This document shows, in pieces, positions 22,150 to 32,241 of a stretch of 64,000 bases of DNA. The first letter of the stretch is position 1; every line of letters starts with the position of its first letter. The translations under genes and the position numbers were made by a program. The DNA is taken from the NCBI GenBank assembly GCA_024516035.1, contig CM044959.1:12092872-12156871 (forward strand). Reading direction: 5' to 3'. The notes under the pieces were generated by a model, which ran no database searches, had not been told where the DNA came from, and saw only the letters and a list, made by a program, of their open reading frames with translations. Origin of the DNA: Bactericera cockerelli. Taxonomy: Eukaryota; Arthropoda; Insecta; Hemiptera; Triozidae.

Positions 22150-25104
22150 CTAGTTGTTACGACTGGCTTTCCTTCTCCTTTCCTCGTCTTCTTTTGCTCG
22201 CATGATCTGGTTCATACATCTGGCAATGATGTTCCATGATTCCTTTGTCTTCATCATTTGCTCGATCAGGTTGTTTGCGTTGAGCTGTAGTCCAATCTGT
22301 GCCTCCATCTCATCTCTTTGTGTTTTCCATCTGTTGCAAATGAAAAAGGTATGCTCAGCTGTGTCCACGTCACTGCAGAACATACAGATGTCGGAGTTGA
22401 TCCTCTTGAATCTTTCCAGGTATGATTGGAAGCATCCGTGGCCCGAGATGATTTGGGCCATGTGGTAACTAACGTCTCCATGCTGTCGGTCTCTCCATGG
22501 TTGAATATTAGGGATAAGTTTCCTGGTCCATGAACCGTTCGTGGCCAGGTTCCATCTTTCTTGCCATTTTTTTTGTGTGAAAGTTTTTGCTTCTTCCTTT
22601 TCTTTGCTGTTACATTTATAGCTTCTTGATCGTTCTTCAACCATGAGATCAACTGGTGGAACTCCTGCTATGACTTGCAGAGCTTCTGTTGAGACTGTTC
22701 TATAGGTTCTGCAAATTCTGAGTAGCATTATTCGTTGTACTGAGTCTAATTTCATTTTATTTCTTTTGATTTTGAGGGCTTTTCCACATATTGGAGCAGC
22801 ATACAAGATGATTGAATCAATTACATTATTTAAAAGTTTCCTCTTAAAGTGTGTTGCTCCTCCTTGTCTAGGCATAATTCTAATGAGAGAGTTTGAGACC
22901 CGACTGGCTTTTTCTGCTATGTATTCTATATGTGGGTGAAAGTTTAACCTCTTGTCCAGTATTACGCCTAGGTACCTAATGTGATCTTTTAAATTTATAG
23001 TAGCCCCCAACAGAGTTATGTTTATTGGTTTGCACTTTTTTCTGCCAATGAGTAAGGTTGCCTCAGTCTTCTCAGGTGCTAGCTGGAGTCCCATTTGGTT
23101 CATCCATGTACATATCTTGTTCGTACTGATGTCTGCTATCCTTTCTAATGCCTCTTCATCTTTAGCGAGTACAACCATTGCTAAGTCGTCTGCGTATGCA
23201 GTGAGGTGAACGCCAGCTGGCATCTGCAGTCTCAACACACCATCGTAGAGGACATTCCACAGTACTGCCGCTGCCACGCTACCTTGCGGAACTCCTGCTG
23301 TCATGTCCATCTGGATGTCGTCTAAAACAATCTGCCTCTCTGATAGGTAGCTTTGGATAATGCGCACTAGGTAAGGTGGAATGTTTTTTTCTTTTAATTT
23401 TTCAATTATTTTGAGCCAGGGAGCAGAATTAAAGGCATTTCTCACATCAAAAGCTAGTAACAGGCATAATCTTCTTTCTTTTGGTTTCTGTTTTCTTTCA
23501 CGATCAGCTAAATCATAGATTCTTTGTATTGCATCTATTGTTGATCGCCCTTGTCTAAATCCAAACTGATGATGGGATAATCCGTTAGTTCCTAGCTCTT
23601 TATTTAGTTTATTCACTATCATACTTTCTAGATACTTCCCAAAGGTGTCTAAAAGACACAATGGGCGGTACGATGATGGTTCTAGATTGGGTTTGTTTGG
23701 TTTCAAAAGCAAAACAACTTTTCCAACTTTCCATATATCTGGAAATTCACCTGTTCTTAGAATGAGATTAAATACTTCTAGTACATACTCTGGTATTGTT
23801 TCTATCACTACTTTAAGTATCTCAGGTGTAATACCATCGAGTCCTGGGGCTTTGTTTTTCTTAAGTCGTATCAATACTGTGATCAGATCATCCATTGTGA
23901 ATTCTTCGATGTCTACAGTTTCTTTTTCGTTTGTCCATTTAATTTTTTCATGTTTTGGAAAGAGTATTTCTAGTATTTGTTTTTGTTTTTCTGTTCCCAG
24001 CGAGTAATTTTTTTTGTTGTATTTTTTTGTGACTATTTTATAGCCACGGCCCCATATGTCGTCTTCAACTTCCTCACACACATTCTTCCACTCGGCTTCT
24101 CTTGATTTTGTTATTTCATTGTTCAGCATACTTTTAGCATCTTTGTAATCTTTTAAAAGTTTCTGTAATGTTTCTATATTTATTGCTCGTTTCTTGCTTC
24201 GTGTTAGGATTCTCCTTTTTCTTATACATTCCTTCCTCAGTAGGTTTATATTCTCCGTCCACCATGATACAGGTTTCCACTTGTTCTTTCCGAATTTCTT
24301 AATTGGAAGTACTTTATCGCATGCTTTGGAGGTTATTTTAATCAAGTTTGATGCATCTGCTATTTTGTGTACATCCGTCTCTTCTAAAATTATTTTTTTT
24401 AATTCTGGAATAAAGCTTTCCTCCAGTTTCCATCCTGTTTTTTGGTTGTTTGTTCTAGGTTCTATTTCCCTTTTCTTTATATGTTTAAATGTGATATATC
24501 TGTGATCACTACAATTTTCCTCGTCATCTCTTACTTTCCAGTCTTTTATATATTCTAGAATTTTCTCTGTTCCTAATGTTAGGTCGATAAAAGACTCTTG
24601 TAATCCACGAATAAATGTCGGTGTTACACCATCATTTAAATAGTAGAGGTTGTGCTCGGCCATCCATTCTTTTATTATTTTACCTCTTTTGTCGTTTTTA
24701 TTACTTCCCCAATCCGTTGCCCAGGCGTTAAAATCGCCACCTATTAAAGTGTGGCTATTCCATGTTCTTAGGTCATGTCCTAGATTTTCAAGGATTCTTT
24801 CTGTGTCACTCTCTGTTATATTTGGTGAAATATAAACGCTAAGGTACAGGGTTTTTTCTATAATGATTCCCACATATCCATCATCTTTTATTAGGGCGTT
24901 TATTTTTATGTCTGAATTTGTTATCCAGATAGCAGTATCTCCTTTTGCATCCAGTATTAAGTTATTTTCCTTTGCAATCCTAACATTTGGTTCGCTCAAT
25001 AGGCATATATCTGTTTCTGATTTTGGTATATAGGCTTGCAGCATATAATGGGCTTTTGGACTTCTGTTCAAATTCACTTGTATGAAGTTTAACGAGACAT
25101 CCAT
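22150..25104 (-). CDS. R1-clade ORF2: endonuclease-reverse transcriptase, intact
   Basis: 984 residues, uninterrupted, the usual length for R1-clade ORF2. Residues 1-210 are the APE-like endonuclease ('GGDFNAW' 122-128, 'SDHRYI' 199-204). Residues about 400-720 are the reverse transcriptase, with 'KNKAPGLDGITPEIL' (416-430), 'FDVRNAF' (552-558, catalytic D553), 'GVPQGSV' (604-610) and 'YADD' (637-640). Near the C-terminus there is a zinc finger, C907-x2-C910-x7-H918-x4-C923, typical of R1 and Jockey relatives. The protein nicks the target and copies element RNA in place. The ATG at 25104 overlaps the end of ORF1 by 16 nt in a different frame, so it is probably translated by reinitiation. All key residues are present. 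Confidence 0.93.
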   Translation of the reverse strand: MDVSLNFIQVNLNRSPKAHYMLQAYIPKSETDICLLSEPNVRIAKENNLILDAKGDTAIWITNSDIKINALIKDDGYVGIIIEKTLYLSVYISPNITESDTERILENLGHDLRTWNSHTLIGGDFNAWATDWGSNKNDKRGKIIKEWMAEHNLYYLNDGVTPTFIRGLQESFIDLTLGTEKILEYIKDWKVRDDEENCSDHRYITFKHIKKREIEPRTNNQKTGWKLEESFIPELKKIILEETDVHKIADASNLIKITSKACDKVLPIKKFGKNKWKPVSWWTENINLLRKECIRKRRILTRSKKRAINIETLQKLLKDYKDAKSMLNNEITKSREAEWKNVCEEVEDDIWGRGYKIVTKKYNKKNYSLGTEKQKQILEILFPKHEKIKWTNEKETVDIEEFTMDDLITVLIRLKKNKAPGLDGITPEILKVVIETIPEYVLEVFNLILRTGEFPDIWKVGKVVLLLKPNKPNLEPSSYRPLCLLDTFGKYLESMIVNKLNKELGTNGLSHHQFGFRQGRSTIDAIQRIYDLADRERKQKPKERRLCLLLAFDVRNAFNSAPWLKIIEKLKEKNIPPYLVRIIQSYLSERQIVLDDIQMDMTAGVPQGSVAAAVLWNVLYDGVLRLQMPAGVHLTAYADDLAMVVLAKDEEALERIADISTNKICTWMNQMGLQLAPEKTEATLLIGRKKCKPINITLLGATINLKDHIRYLGVILDKRLNFHPHIEYIAEKASRVSNSLIRIMPRQGGATHFKRKLLNNVIDSIILYAAPICGKALKIKRNKMKLDSVQRIMLLRICRTYRTVSTEALQVIAGVPPVDLMVEERSRSYKCNSKEKEEAKTFTQKKWQERWNLATNGSWTRKLIPNIQPWRDRQHGDVSYHMAQIISGHGCFQSYLERFKRINSDICMFCSDVDTAEHTFFICNRWKTQRDEMEAQIGLQLNANNLIEQMMKTKESWNIIARCMNQIMRAKEDEERRRKASRNN

Positions 25105-26594
25105 GGGATAAATTGTTCATTATCTTCGGCTATCATTATTTGCCTTTGTATGTGCCCTGTCATGCTTGACTTGAATACCCTATCTTTTTGTTGTTTTTTT
25201 TCTTTCCTTAGCAGATTTCTAAAAACGTTGCACAACATGCTTCCTGATTGATGTCCTTCTTTTTTACATTCCTTACAAAAGGATTGGTTCTGGCAATTTG
25301 TAGCAATGTGGCCTTGTTGATTACATTTATAGCAAGGGTTGTTTATTTCACTTTGACATTGAAAAGCCTTATGTCCATAACTGAGACAGTTAAAGCAACG
25401 CATGGGGCTGGCATATACCTCGATTCTACATAAGAACCAGCCCACTTTTATTTTTTCTATCTGTAGTAGTGTTGCTGCTTCGTCCGGTTCAACCTCCAGT
25501 ATTGCAATTTGATGGTTTCCTTTGGCTGTAGTCCTTAAGTTTGTTACTCTCTTTATAAAGTCTTCTTGTATGTTTAATATTTTCCTGGTCTCAATTTCGA
25601 TTTCCTCAATAGTAGTTGTTGTATCTAGGTCTTTTACAATTAATTTTTTTTTTGTTTGTTGCTCTAGAGCTTTTCCAGCATTACCAATGCATTCATTAAT
25701 TTTTGTTTTAAAATCTTGCTGTGATTGTGAGCTTTTTTCCTCAAAGATAATCCGTGCATTTCCATTTTTTGTTTGCTGAATATACTTCACCTGTACACCG
25801 ACATCATCCGTGTTTATTTCTTCTTTCATCTTCTTTATAATTTCATTGTATTTATTTTTGTTCTCATCTTCAAGTAAAATATTGATTACTTTATTCGTAT
25901 TTCTCTTCATCATGTTTGTTTTTTCACTTAAAATCAGGTTACCATTATTTTTGATTGCTACTTCAGCAAAACTAGGACTAGCTCTTGTAAGTATAGATAT
26001 CTTAATTCCAGAGTGTCTGAATATACTTTCTAGTTGTTTTCTAAGGGTTACTATTTCTATGTTGCATATTGTTGCTACATTCACTTGAAGATTTTCTTTT
26101 CTCCCTCTCATTAAAATTTGACAGGTCGTCTGAATAGATGTAAATAGTTCTTCTTCTTTCGGAATGTTTGCGTCTGAGTCTTCATAATTTATGTGTAATA
26201 GACACAACTTACTTTCTTCTTCCATGAGTTCCTCTTCATTTGATGTGATGACACAGCTCCTACTTTTGAATATTATTGGTCTTCCTGGAACCATTTGTAG
26301 ACTCTCAAGGCTGTCTTTGTTGTGGGTTTTCTTTTCGACGATTTTTCGAACTAAATGATTTTTGATATCTTTTTGACCTATTATTAGTATTAGATTTGTG
26401 CTGTCCTCAAGTTCTTTGTGATTTACTGCTTTGATCTCTGTGCATTTGAAGGTTTCATTGTTCCATCTTTTTTCTTTCATATCTTTGAAAGTTTCAAAAT
26501 TAATTTTTTCCGGGAAAGTGCTTATCTCTTCAATTTCCTCTTCTTTGCCTTCTCTTTGTATACTTTCATTTTTCTTTTTAAAGAATGTAAACAT
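25089..26594 (-). CDS. R1-clade ORF1 (gag-like), main part, zinc-knuckle protein
   Basis: 501 residues from the first ATG in this frame. The frame is open for about 59 more codons upstream (to about 26772), where a single missing base separates it from the N-terminal piece at 26753-27013, so the full protein would be about 640 residues. The N-terminal half is acidic and lysine-rich with coiled-coil-like stretches. The C-terminal half carries three zinc knuckles: 'CFNCLSYGHKAFQC' (400-413), 'CYKCNQQGHIATNC' (421-434) and C440-x2-C443-x4-H448-x6-C455. The family role is packaging of element RNA. It ends '...WMSR' overlapping the ORF2 start. Confidence 0.86.
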   Translation of the reverse strand: MFTFFKKKNESIQREGKEEEIEEISTFPEKINFETFKDMKEKRWNNETFKCTEIKAVNHKELEDSTNLILIIGQKDIKNHLVRKIVEKKTHNKDSLESLQMVPGRPIIFKSRSCVITSNEEELMEEESKLCLLHINYEDSDANIPKEEELFTSIQTTCQILMRGRKENLQVNVATICNIEIVTLRKQLESIFRHSGIKISILTRASPSFAEVAIKNNGNLILSEKTNMMKRNTNKVINILLEDENKNKYNEIIKKMKEEINTDDVGVQVKYIQQTKNGNARIIFEEKSSQSQQDFKTKINECIGNAGKALEQQTKKKLIVKDLDTTTTIEEIEIETRKILNIQEDFIKRVTNLRTTAKGNHQIAILEVEPDEAATLLQIEKIKVGWFLCRIEVYASPMRCFNCLSYGHKAFQCQSEINNPCYKCNQQGHIATNCQNQSFCKECKKEGHQSGSMLCNVFRNLLRKEKKQQKDRVFKSSMTGHIQRQIMIAEDNEQFIPWMSR

Positions 26595-26752
26595 ATTTTC
26601 CTCCGTAACAGCTTTGATGCATCCCCCTAACTTTTCAATTTCTAGTTTTATTTCTTTTTTTGTATTAGGATTTTCTATTATAAGTCGATTGAGCTCATTA
26701 GCACTTTTAATTATAGCTTTTATTCTATTGGATATGACTTCATCCTGTTCTG

Positions 26753-27013
26753 TTAGATTGATTTCATTCTGAAAAACTCATTACTAGAATTCAACAGGTC
26801 AAATTTACGTTTCTTACTATCACTTCTTGCTTGACTGCCAGTGCTTATAGGTGATCTATTTGTTCTTGCGCTTTTCTTAAATACCGACTCTGGTGTGTAA
26901 AATTCTTCTAAGATCTTAGGGCTTTTGCAGGCTTCCCTGCTTGGTGTTTCGGCATTCTGGGTTCCTATCTTACTTTCATCTGTATCAGAAAAAGATTCTT
27001 CCATGGACTCCAT
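26753..27013 (-). CDS. R1-clade ORF1, N-terminal piece before a frameshift
   Basis: 86 residues starting 'MESMEESFSDTDESK', acidic, then a basic stretch ('SDSKKRKFDLL') that could be a nuclear localisation signal. The true protein would leave this frame at about 26765-26772, after 'NSSNEF', and enter the frame of 25089-26594. The right arm reads 'gagtttttcagaatg' on the coding strand and the left arm 'gagttttctcagaatg'. The left version is in frame, so ORF1 is probably intact in the real element. Confidence 0.78.
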   Translation of the reverse strand: MESMEESFSDTDESKIGTQNAETPSREACKSPKILEEFYTPESVFKKSARTNRSPISTGSQARSDSKKRKFDLLNSSNEFFRMKSI

Positions 27014-27603
27014 AGAAGAAAGTACTCAGGAAAACTGAGATAGTTTACAGAGCGTGAGCTTGCACCGACCACGAGCAGTTCATCGTGTAGTGTATAGATG
27101 AATTTTGTTATTTTCCTCAGGTGGGCTAGTAACAAGTCACTATCAGCACTTATCAGTTGGCGTCTAGATACTTATCTACCAGTGCAGTATATAATTTGTG
27201 TATGTACACTATATTACTGATTACGAAGTACGGGACTCCGATCTACTTTCTATTATGTAATCGGAAAGATCTTACCAACAGGTAGCTTGTGTGGGAGGTG
27301 CACGCACCTTCCCTGGTCACGTGATCTTGGAAGCTCTGAACTCCGATCCGCTTGTTTCGTAACTCGTAAATATTAAAATATTATTTAATTCTTTTTTAAA
27401 AAAAAAAAAAAACTTTTTCTTTACTATCACAGTTTCTAAAGTGAAATTACATTGTTAGAAAAACTCCTAAAGATTACATTGTTCAAGTAATTTAGAAGGT
27501 TTCAGCTTTCAATCTGTTTAATCCACTATAAAATTAACTTAAATTAATTGAAAAAAAGATACGAAAGTTTTACATCCGCCTCACTGTCTCACTCCAATCT
27601 CAA
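27014..27603 (-). other. 5' UTR of the R1-clade element
   Basis: About 590 nt from the TSD to the ORF1 ATG, non-coding. It starts (minus strand) 'ttgagattggagtgagac', includes a homopolymer at 27400-27413, and contains 'ggtcacgtgatcttgg' near 27317. The promoter is presumably internal, as in other LINEs, but I cannot point to it. Confidence 0.7.
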
Positions 27604-28888
27604 TCCGCGCATTGCTGCTGTTAAAATAACACAGATCATAAATGCTGCGTTTAAATTGAAATATGTACCTCTGGCATGGAAAATCAGTGAAATAAAAATG
27701 ATTCTGAAACCTGGAAAGCCAGAAAGTGAACTTACATCATACCGGCCAATATCTCTTTTACCGGTTCTGTCAAAATTATTCGAAAAAATACTGAACAAAC
27801 GCCTTCTTTTAACTATACAGGAAAAAAATCTGATACCTAACCATCAGTTTGGATTCCGCTCACAGCATAATTGCATTGAGCAGGTACACAGAATTACTTC
27901 CCAAATTGAGAAAGCTATTGAAGATAAAAAAGTTTGCTCTGCCATTTTTCTTGACGTTTCTCAAGCATTTGATAAAGTTTGGCATGAAGGTCTGAACTTC
28001 AAACTAAAGAAAATTCTTCCTCAAAATCTTGCTGAAATTCTCGAGTCGTACTTATCAGACCGGTACTTCAGAATTAAGCAAGACGACAGTTACTCTGATC
28101 TCATGAGTGTAAAAGCCTCTGTACCACAAGGGAGTGTCCTAGGACCTATCCTTTATATTTTGTACACAAGTGACATGCCAAATGACAACATTAACACAAT
28201 TGCCACTTTTGCTGATGATACAGCATTTTTAGCTATTGGTGATAATACACAAGATACTACTTCAGCACTGACTCAAACCATTTCCAAATTTCAAAGATGG
28301 ACGGAAAAATGGAGAATCAAAATCAATGAAAGCAAATCAGTTCATGTAGATTTCACGAATAGAAATCTGCCTTACATGCCAATTTACTTAAATAACACAG
28401 TGATTCCATATTCCAATCAAGCTAAGTATTTGGGTATGACCCTAGATGCAAAACTAAAATGGAAGGAACATGTTAAGAAAAAACGCGAACAATTAAATAT
28501 AAAATTCAGAAAAATGCACTGGCTTCTCGGTAGAGGTTCAGCCCTACCAATAGAAAACAAGCTCTTGCTTTACAAACAGGTACTTAAACCTATATGGACC
28601 TATGGTATCCAACTATGGGGGTGCACAAGTCCATCCAACCGACTCATAATAGAAAGATTCCAAAATAAAGTTCTACGGAGCTCAGTCAATGCTCCATGGT
28701 ACATACGAAACGATGACCTACATCGGGACCTGAAAATTGAGACAGTCAAAGACTGTATGAATAGATTTGCCTTGAGTCATCAAAAAAGGCTAGAGGAGCA
28801 CCCCAATCCCGAGACCGTCCATCTTCTTAGGATTGAAGACCTCACCAGACGTTTGAAGCGGATAAAACCACATGAACTAATTAATTAG
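27604..28888 (+). pseudogene. Jockey ORF2 C-terminal part: reverse transcriptase and C-terminal domain
   Basis: Open from inside the inserted element's 5' UTR (an accidental ATG at 27548); genuine Jockey sequence starts at 'PRIAAVK'. Counting from that ATG, the RT motifs are 'FLDVSQAFD' (134-142, catalytic D136), 'SVPQGS' (191-196) and 'FADD' (221-224). The tail carries 'WTYGIQLWGC' (350-359) and 'PWYIRNDDLHRDL' (383-395), which are hallmarks of the Jockey clade. It ends at its natural stop. It is intact within itself but cut off from its N-terminal half by the 5.9-kb insertion, so no complete ORF2 can be made. Confidence 0.9.
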
Positions 28889-29075
28889 GTACTTTCCTCT
28901 GGTAACCACCCAACAGCCGAGTCTGCTTATGTCCATGTACATAAGTTATTTTAATTTACATTAGTAGTTTAAGATTAGAATAAAAATACTTATTAGTTTT
29001 AAGAACTAGATTGTATTAATAAATTTAGTCCCCAAGGACTCTGTTTAATAAAAAAAAAAAAAAAAAAAAAAAAAA
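28889..29075 (+). other. Jockey 3' UTR and poly(A) tail
   Basis: Short 3' UTR; 'aataaa' occurs at 29045-29052 where it runs into the tail. The A-run (29051-29075, about 25 nt) is followed directly by the second TSD copy, 29076-29086. Confidence 0.85.
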
Positions 29076-29155
29076 TTTACTGCTTTAGTATGATTTTTTC
29101 TTTTCTTTTCGAATTAATGAACTCGTTTATAAAGTCATACTGCTGGTGAATTATG

Positions 29156-29300
29156 ACCGCGATAGATCGATCATTAAGGCGGCTGACTCGTAATCGGGAT
29201 GTCGGTGGTTCGAGTCCAATATGAAGCACGAGTTTAGTGAAGCGAGTTTGTGTGAAATTGTGATATCACAACATCGTGATTAGAAAAAAAAGTGATAACT
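29156..29300 (+). repeat. SINE1 variant
   Basis: tRNA-like head with B-box 'ggtggttcgagtcca'; the anticodon-loop position reads CTCGTAA. The body shares 'gcgagtttgtgtgaaattgt' and 'gtgataact' with SINE1, but the head has diverged, so it may be a subfamily. Confidence 0.7.
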
Positions 29301-29739
29301 TTCTTAAGATTGTTATAATTTACTATCTTAAACTGTCAAAATTATTTAAGGTGAAAATAATGGACATTTTTGTACATGGGGAAACAGTTCCCATTCAGGT
29401 GTACACCTGAATTTTCGTCCAGCTAATGATCAAATTCAACAATATTCATCTACCCACGATAGCGCATAAAAAATCAGTCCATTATAAATCTCACTAAAAA
29501 AGTTTCAAATTCCATCAACCTAGGTAAATCGAAAAAGAAATCTTCGAAACTTTAAAATAGTTCGCTATTTTGGTTGTACAAGAATCCGAAGATACAACAA
29601 GATTGATGAGATCTGTACGTGCAGTATAAACACTTTCCTAAGGGGTATACGTGGGAGACACCTAGCAATCCTTCATCTTTCAACTTATGCTTTTAAAAGA
29701 GAAACCATAGATTATTCTGGTGAACAAAAATAAATAATA

Positions 29740-29820
29740 TTTAAAGAAAGAAAAGAAGAAGAAATAGAAGAAGATGAAGAAATAGAAGAAGACGAAGAAA
29801 AATAAGAAGAAGGTGGGGAG
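29740..29820. repeat. GAA-rich purine tract
   Basis: Imperfect GAAGAAATA repeats; no gene. Polypurine bias makes it a candidate for triplex formation, which is only inference. Confidence 0.8.
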
Positions 29821-30034
29821 GAGAAATGAAATTATAACAATAAACATGATTTCGTAATTAAAAATACATTTACCACTAGGAACCCTTATCTGGTAACAAA
29901 ATTAACTGTTGTAGCTATTTTTGTGATCCATTGAAGTGACAAATGTCTTGAGGGTAAAGAGGTTTGAAAATATTATGCTCGTTTATATTCTAAACATTAT
30001 TTTAAATATCCAGAGTAATAATGTTAGGTATACA

Positions 30035-30275
30035 ATCGACCTCTGTAGCTTGATCGATAAGTCGGCGGACTTGTAACTTGGAGGTCGGTGTTTCAAGTCC
30101 CGGTTTCAGCATGGATTTAGTAAAGCGAGTTTGAGTAGTTAACAAAAGTATAACTTTTTTTACTCTTCTTATCCTAATGTGGAAACTATTGTATTTGTCG
30201 AAAGTTTGTAACTTTCCTTATCCTAATGAGGAAAGTATGAGTAGCTGTGATATCAATCAATACAAATATGAAAAC
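30035..30275 (+). repeat. SINE1 copy interrupted by a short insert
   Basis: Head at 30035-30110 ('tgtagcttgatcgataagtc', B-box 'gtttcaagtcccgg'), body to 'gagtag' (30133-30138), then a 100-bp foreign block, then the body resumes with 'ctgtgatatcaatca' at 30245. Confidence 0.78.
30139..30238. mobile_element. 100-bp insertion inside SINE1
   Basis: Flanked by 'gagtag' on both sides (30133-30138 and 30239-30244), consistent with a 6-bp duplication. Internally 'cttatcctaatg-ggaaa' occurs twice. Origin unknown. Confidence 0.5.
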
Positions 30276-30877
30276 GTAGGCACTGTGTTTTGTAGTTTTT
30301 TTAATCATAATTCATTTATCTAGTTTATCATAATGACTACCGAGTTTCATCCTGATGATAACGGTGCAACGACATTTTCTCGCGGGAAAATTAGCATAAA
30401 GGCTGCAAACCCAAGAGACGCTGGTAACGGCGTAACGACAGCCACAATTGTAATCTAATTATTGATGACAATAAAACTTGAGAAGAAAACTTGCTAGGGG
30501 AGGAGGGGGAGGCGGGTTAAAAAAACTCGTCAAAGTGGTGCACATAATTCAATTAGTGGCGACGCCGACGTGGGGCTGTTGGTAAAAAAAGTATTTTTAA
30601 GTGTGAAGATTTGAAAAAAGTTCTCCCATAACCAGACCCTTTTGAGAAAGATGTGATTTTATTTTTCTGCAAGAAGGCTGCTGAGGATGTTGTGTTACTC
30701 ATTTTACCTTCCTTTGCTATTAAAAGAAAGTACTCTGGACCGTGATGGCTGAATACTTTCTTTCAACGTAAATATCCGTTCAGCTCGCAGATACTGGTAT
30801 ACCAACACATTATACATACCTACTTCATTCTTCTTTATGTCTATGTTCATTCGATCATTTGAAAAAGTTTCCTCTAC
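30276..30877. other. unrecognised AT-rich sequence
   Basis: No coding signal. It includes a G-rich stretch 'gggaggaggg' at about 30497-30515 and matches left-arm 2250-2830. Confidence 0.5.
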
Positions 30878-31090
30878 TTTCCTCGGTAGCTCAGTGGTAA
30901 AGGCGGCACTCTGTGAATCCAAAGATTCCAGAGTTCGTGGGTTCGAAACCCAGCCGGGACATGACAATTTATGCTCCCATTTGGGATTTTTACCACATAA
31001 TAATATGTCTTGGGCTCACTGCTGGAATAATGGGATTTTAGTAGTCCTAATCGGGCAGTATAAATTAGGCGATATTATTATTATCGATCG
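30878..31090 (+). repeat. SINE3 copy, near full length
   Basis: tRNA-like head 'cctcggtagctcagtggtaa' (A-box) and 'gtgggttcgaaacccagcc' (B-box). The body includes 'atgacaatttatgctccc', 'cttgggctcactgctgg' and the 3' end 'gggcagtataaattaggcg', finishing in ATT repeats. The head does not fold into a complete cloverleaf, so it is not a tRNA gene. Confidence 0.82.
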
Positions 31091-32139
31091 CTCACAATTT
31101 TTCAATCTTTGTCCATTTTCGATCTTTGAAAATATTATTTCACGCAAGGAATATCTTTTTTCTAACTGTCTCTGTCAAATCATGTTGAATTTTTCTGGCA
31201 CTTCGTCGCACGGCCCAAGAATTCACCATCGGCTTGTCTCAGAACATCCCTGGCTTGACACTTTGCATAATTTATGTCGCCCTGTAATTAATTCCTTACG
31301 AGACAATGCCAGGGACGCGAGGGCTGGCTCTATTTTAATTGACAGTTGTAACAAGAATAATTGTCACTCTCGGAGGGCACAGTCAACCCCTAGCCTGTGT
31401 GTTCTCAATTATATGATTCAGCAAGAGTGGTTCTACCCCTCTCCGCTCTCTGGTGTGATGTTTCATACGTTTTGAAATTTAAAACAATTAGTTGAAACAC
31501 TACAAATGCCACTTGAAGATTCGAGTGGGGAGAAAAATATGAAACCTATATTTTACGTTTCCAAGTGTTGGAACATAAAACATTGTTGTAACTCTATCAG
31601 CTTCGTTTTTGTGCATCTGTTCATGCGTATATCTACAATTCTACATGTATGCAGCCACAGTAATATATTTGAAAAGTACAAGTTATGTTTCCATTGTAAA
31701 GTAAACTCTGTGTTGTGGCATGAACAACATGCCCTCCACTTAGTACCACTTATTACTTCTGGTCTGCAATTGATGGAGAGCTGTTGTGCTGCCTCCTTCG
31801 TGAAATTATTAGTTGCCCAGCTGCATGCAGTAGAAATTTAAATAACTGAAATAATAAATCGATTAATTAATGTATTTAAATTGTTACAAACCATTCTTCA
31901 CTGCTAGATACATCAATTGCTATTTCTATTTTGTGTACGCTAATGTTACATGCTTAAATTTCTCAAACAAATTGTAGCATACACCAAAAAGATACACCTT
32001 CAGTATCATCCTGCTAACTCAAAATTTAAGGGACGGAATCGTCATTTCGAATTATCGAGCGTTTCGAGATATAGGGTTTTGGAATAATAGGTGAAGTTCG
32101 ACAGTTATCAAAGAATTTTTTCAAGAGTAACTCCACAAT
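31091..32139. other. unrecognised sequence, no supported gene
   Basis: An open frame covers 30837-31475, but its first third is the SINE3 copy and the rest shows no recognisable domain, so I do not call it a gene. The remainder is AT-rich, with nothing identifiable. Confidence 0.5.
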
Positions 32140-32241
32140 CACTTTAACCCACCTTACTAATACTACTTGAAATAGGGACTCGAACAACCGACCTCCAAGT
32201 TGTGAGTCCACCGACTTAATGTTGAGCTACTGAAGTTGGTG
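32140..32241 (-). repeat. SINE1 copy, partial
   Basis: Head and proximal body, with 'actcgaacaaccgacctcca' (B-box side) and 'ccaccgacttaatgttgagc' (A-box side) on the plus strand. Confidence 0.75.

Larger units (their letters stand above)
21745..27603 (-). mobile_element. R1-clade LINE, full length, inserted in the Jockey element
   Basis: 5.86 kb on the minus strand, bounded by a 12-13-bp TSD. Order from the 5' end (27603): about 590 nt 5' UTR, ORF1 with three zinc knuckles, ORF2 overlapping it by 16 nt, about 356 nt 3' UTR, then a 50-nt poly(A). ORF2 begins 'FIQVNLNRSPKAH' and ends in a CCHC motif typical of the R1 clade (R1, Waldo, TRAS, SART relatives). It is not in 28S rDNA here. One base is missing from ORF1; otherwise it looks young and complete. 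Confidence 0.9.
18762..29075 (+). mobile_element. Jockey-clade LINE, full length, interrupted
   Basis: The boundaries are set by an 11-bp TSD and a poly(A) tail (29051-29075). About 4.45 kb remains once the inserted R1-clade element is left out, a usual size for Jockey elements. Order: short 5' UTR with a downstream promoter element, gag-like ORF1, endonuclease-reverse transcriptase ORF2, 3' UTR, poly(A). The 5' end is intact, so it integrated as a full-length copy. It carries a frameshift in ORF1, another in ORF2, and the large insertion at 21744. It is dead as written. Confidence 0.9.

Noticed and set aside
21745..27603. Telomere-specific (TRAS/SART-like) insertion
   Set aside because: No TTAGG-type telomeric repeats flank the element; it sits inside a Jockey LINE.
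30837..31475. 212-codon protein
   Set aside because: The first third is the SINE3 head and body; the remainder has no recognisable domain.
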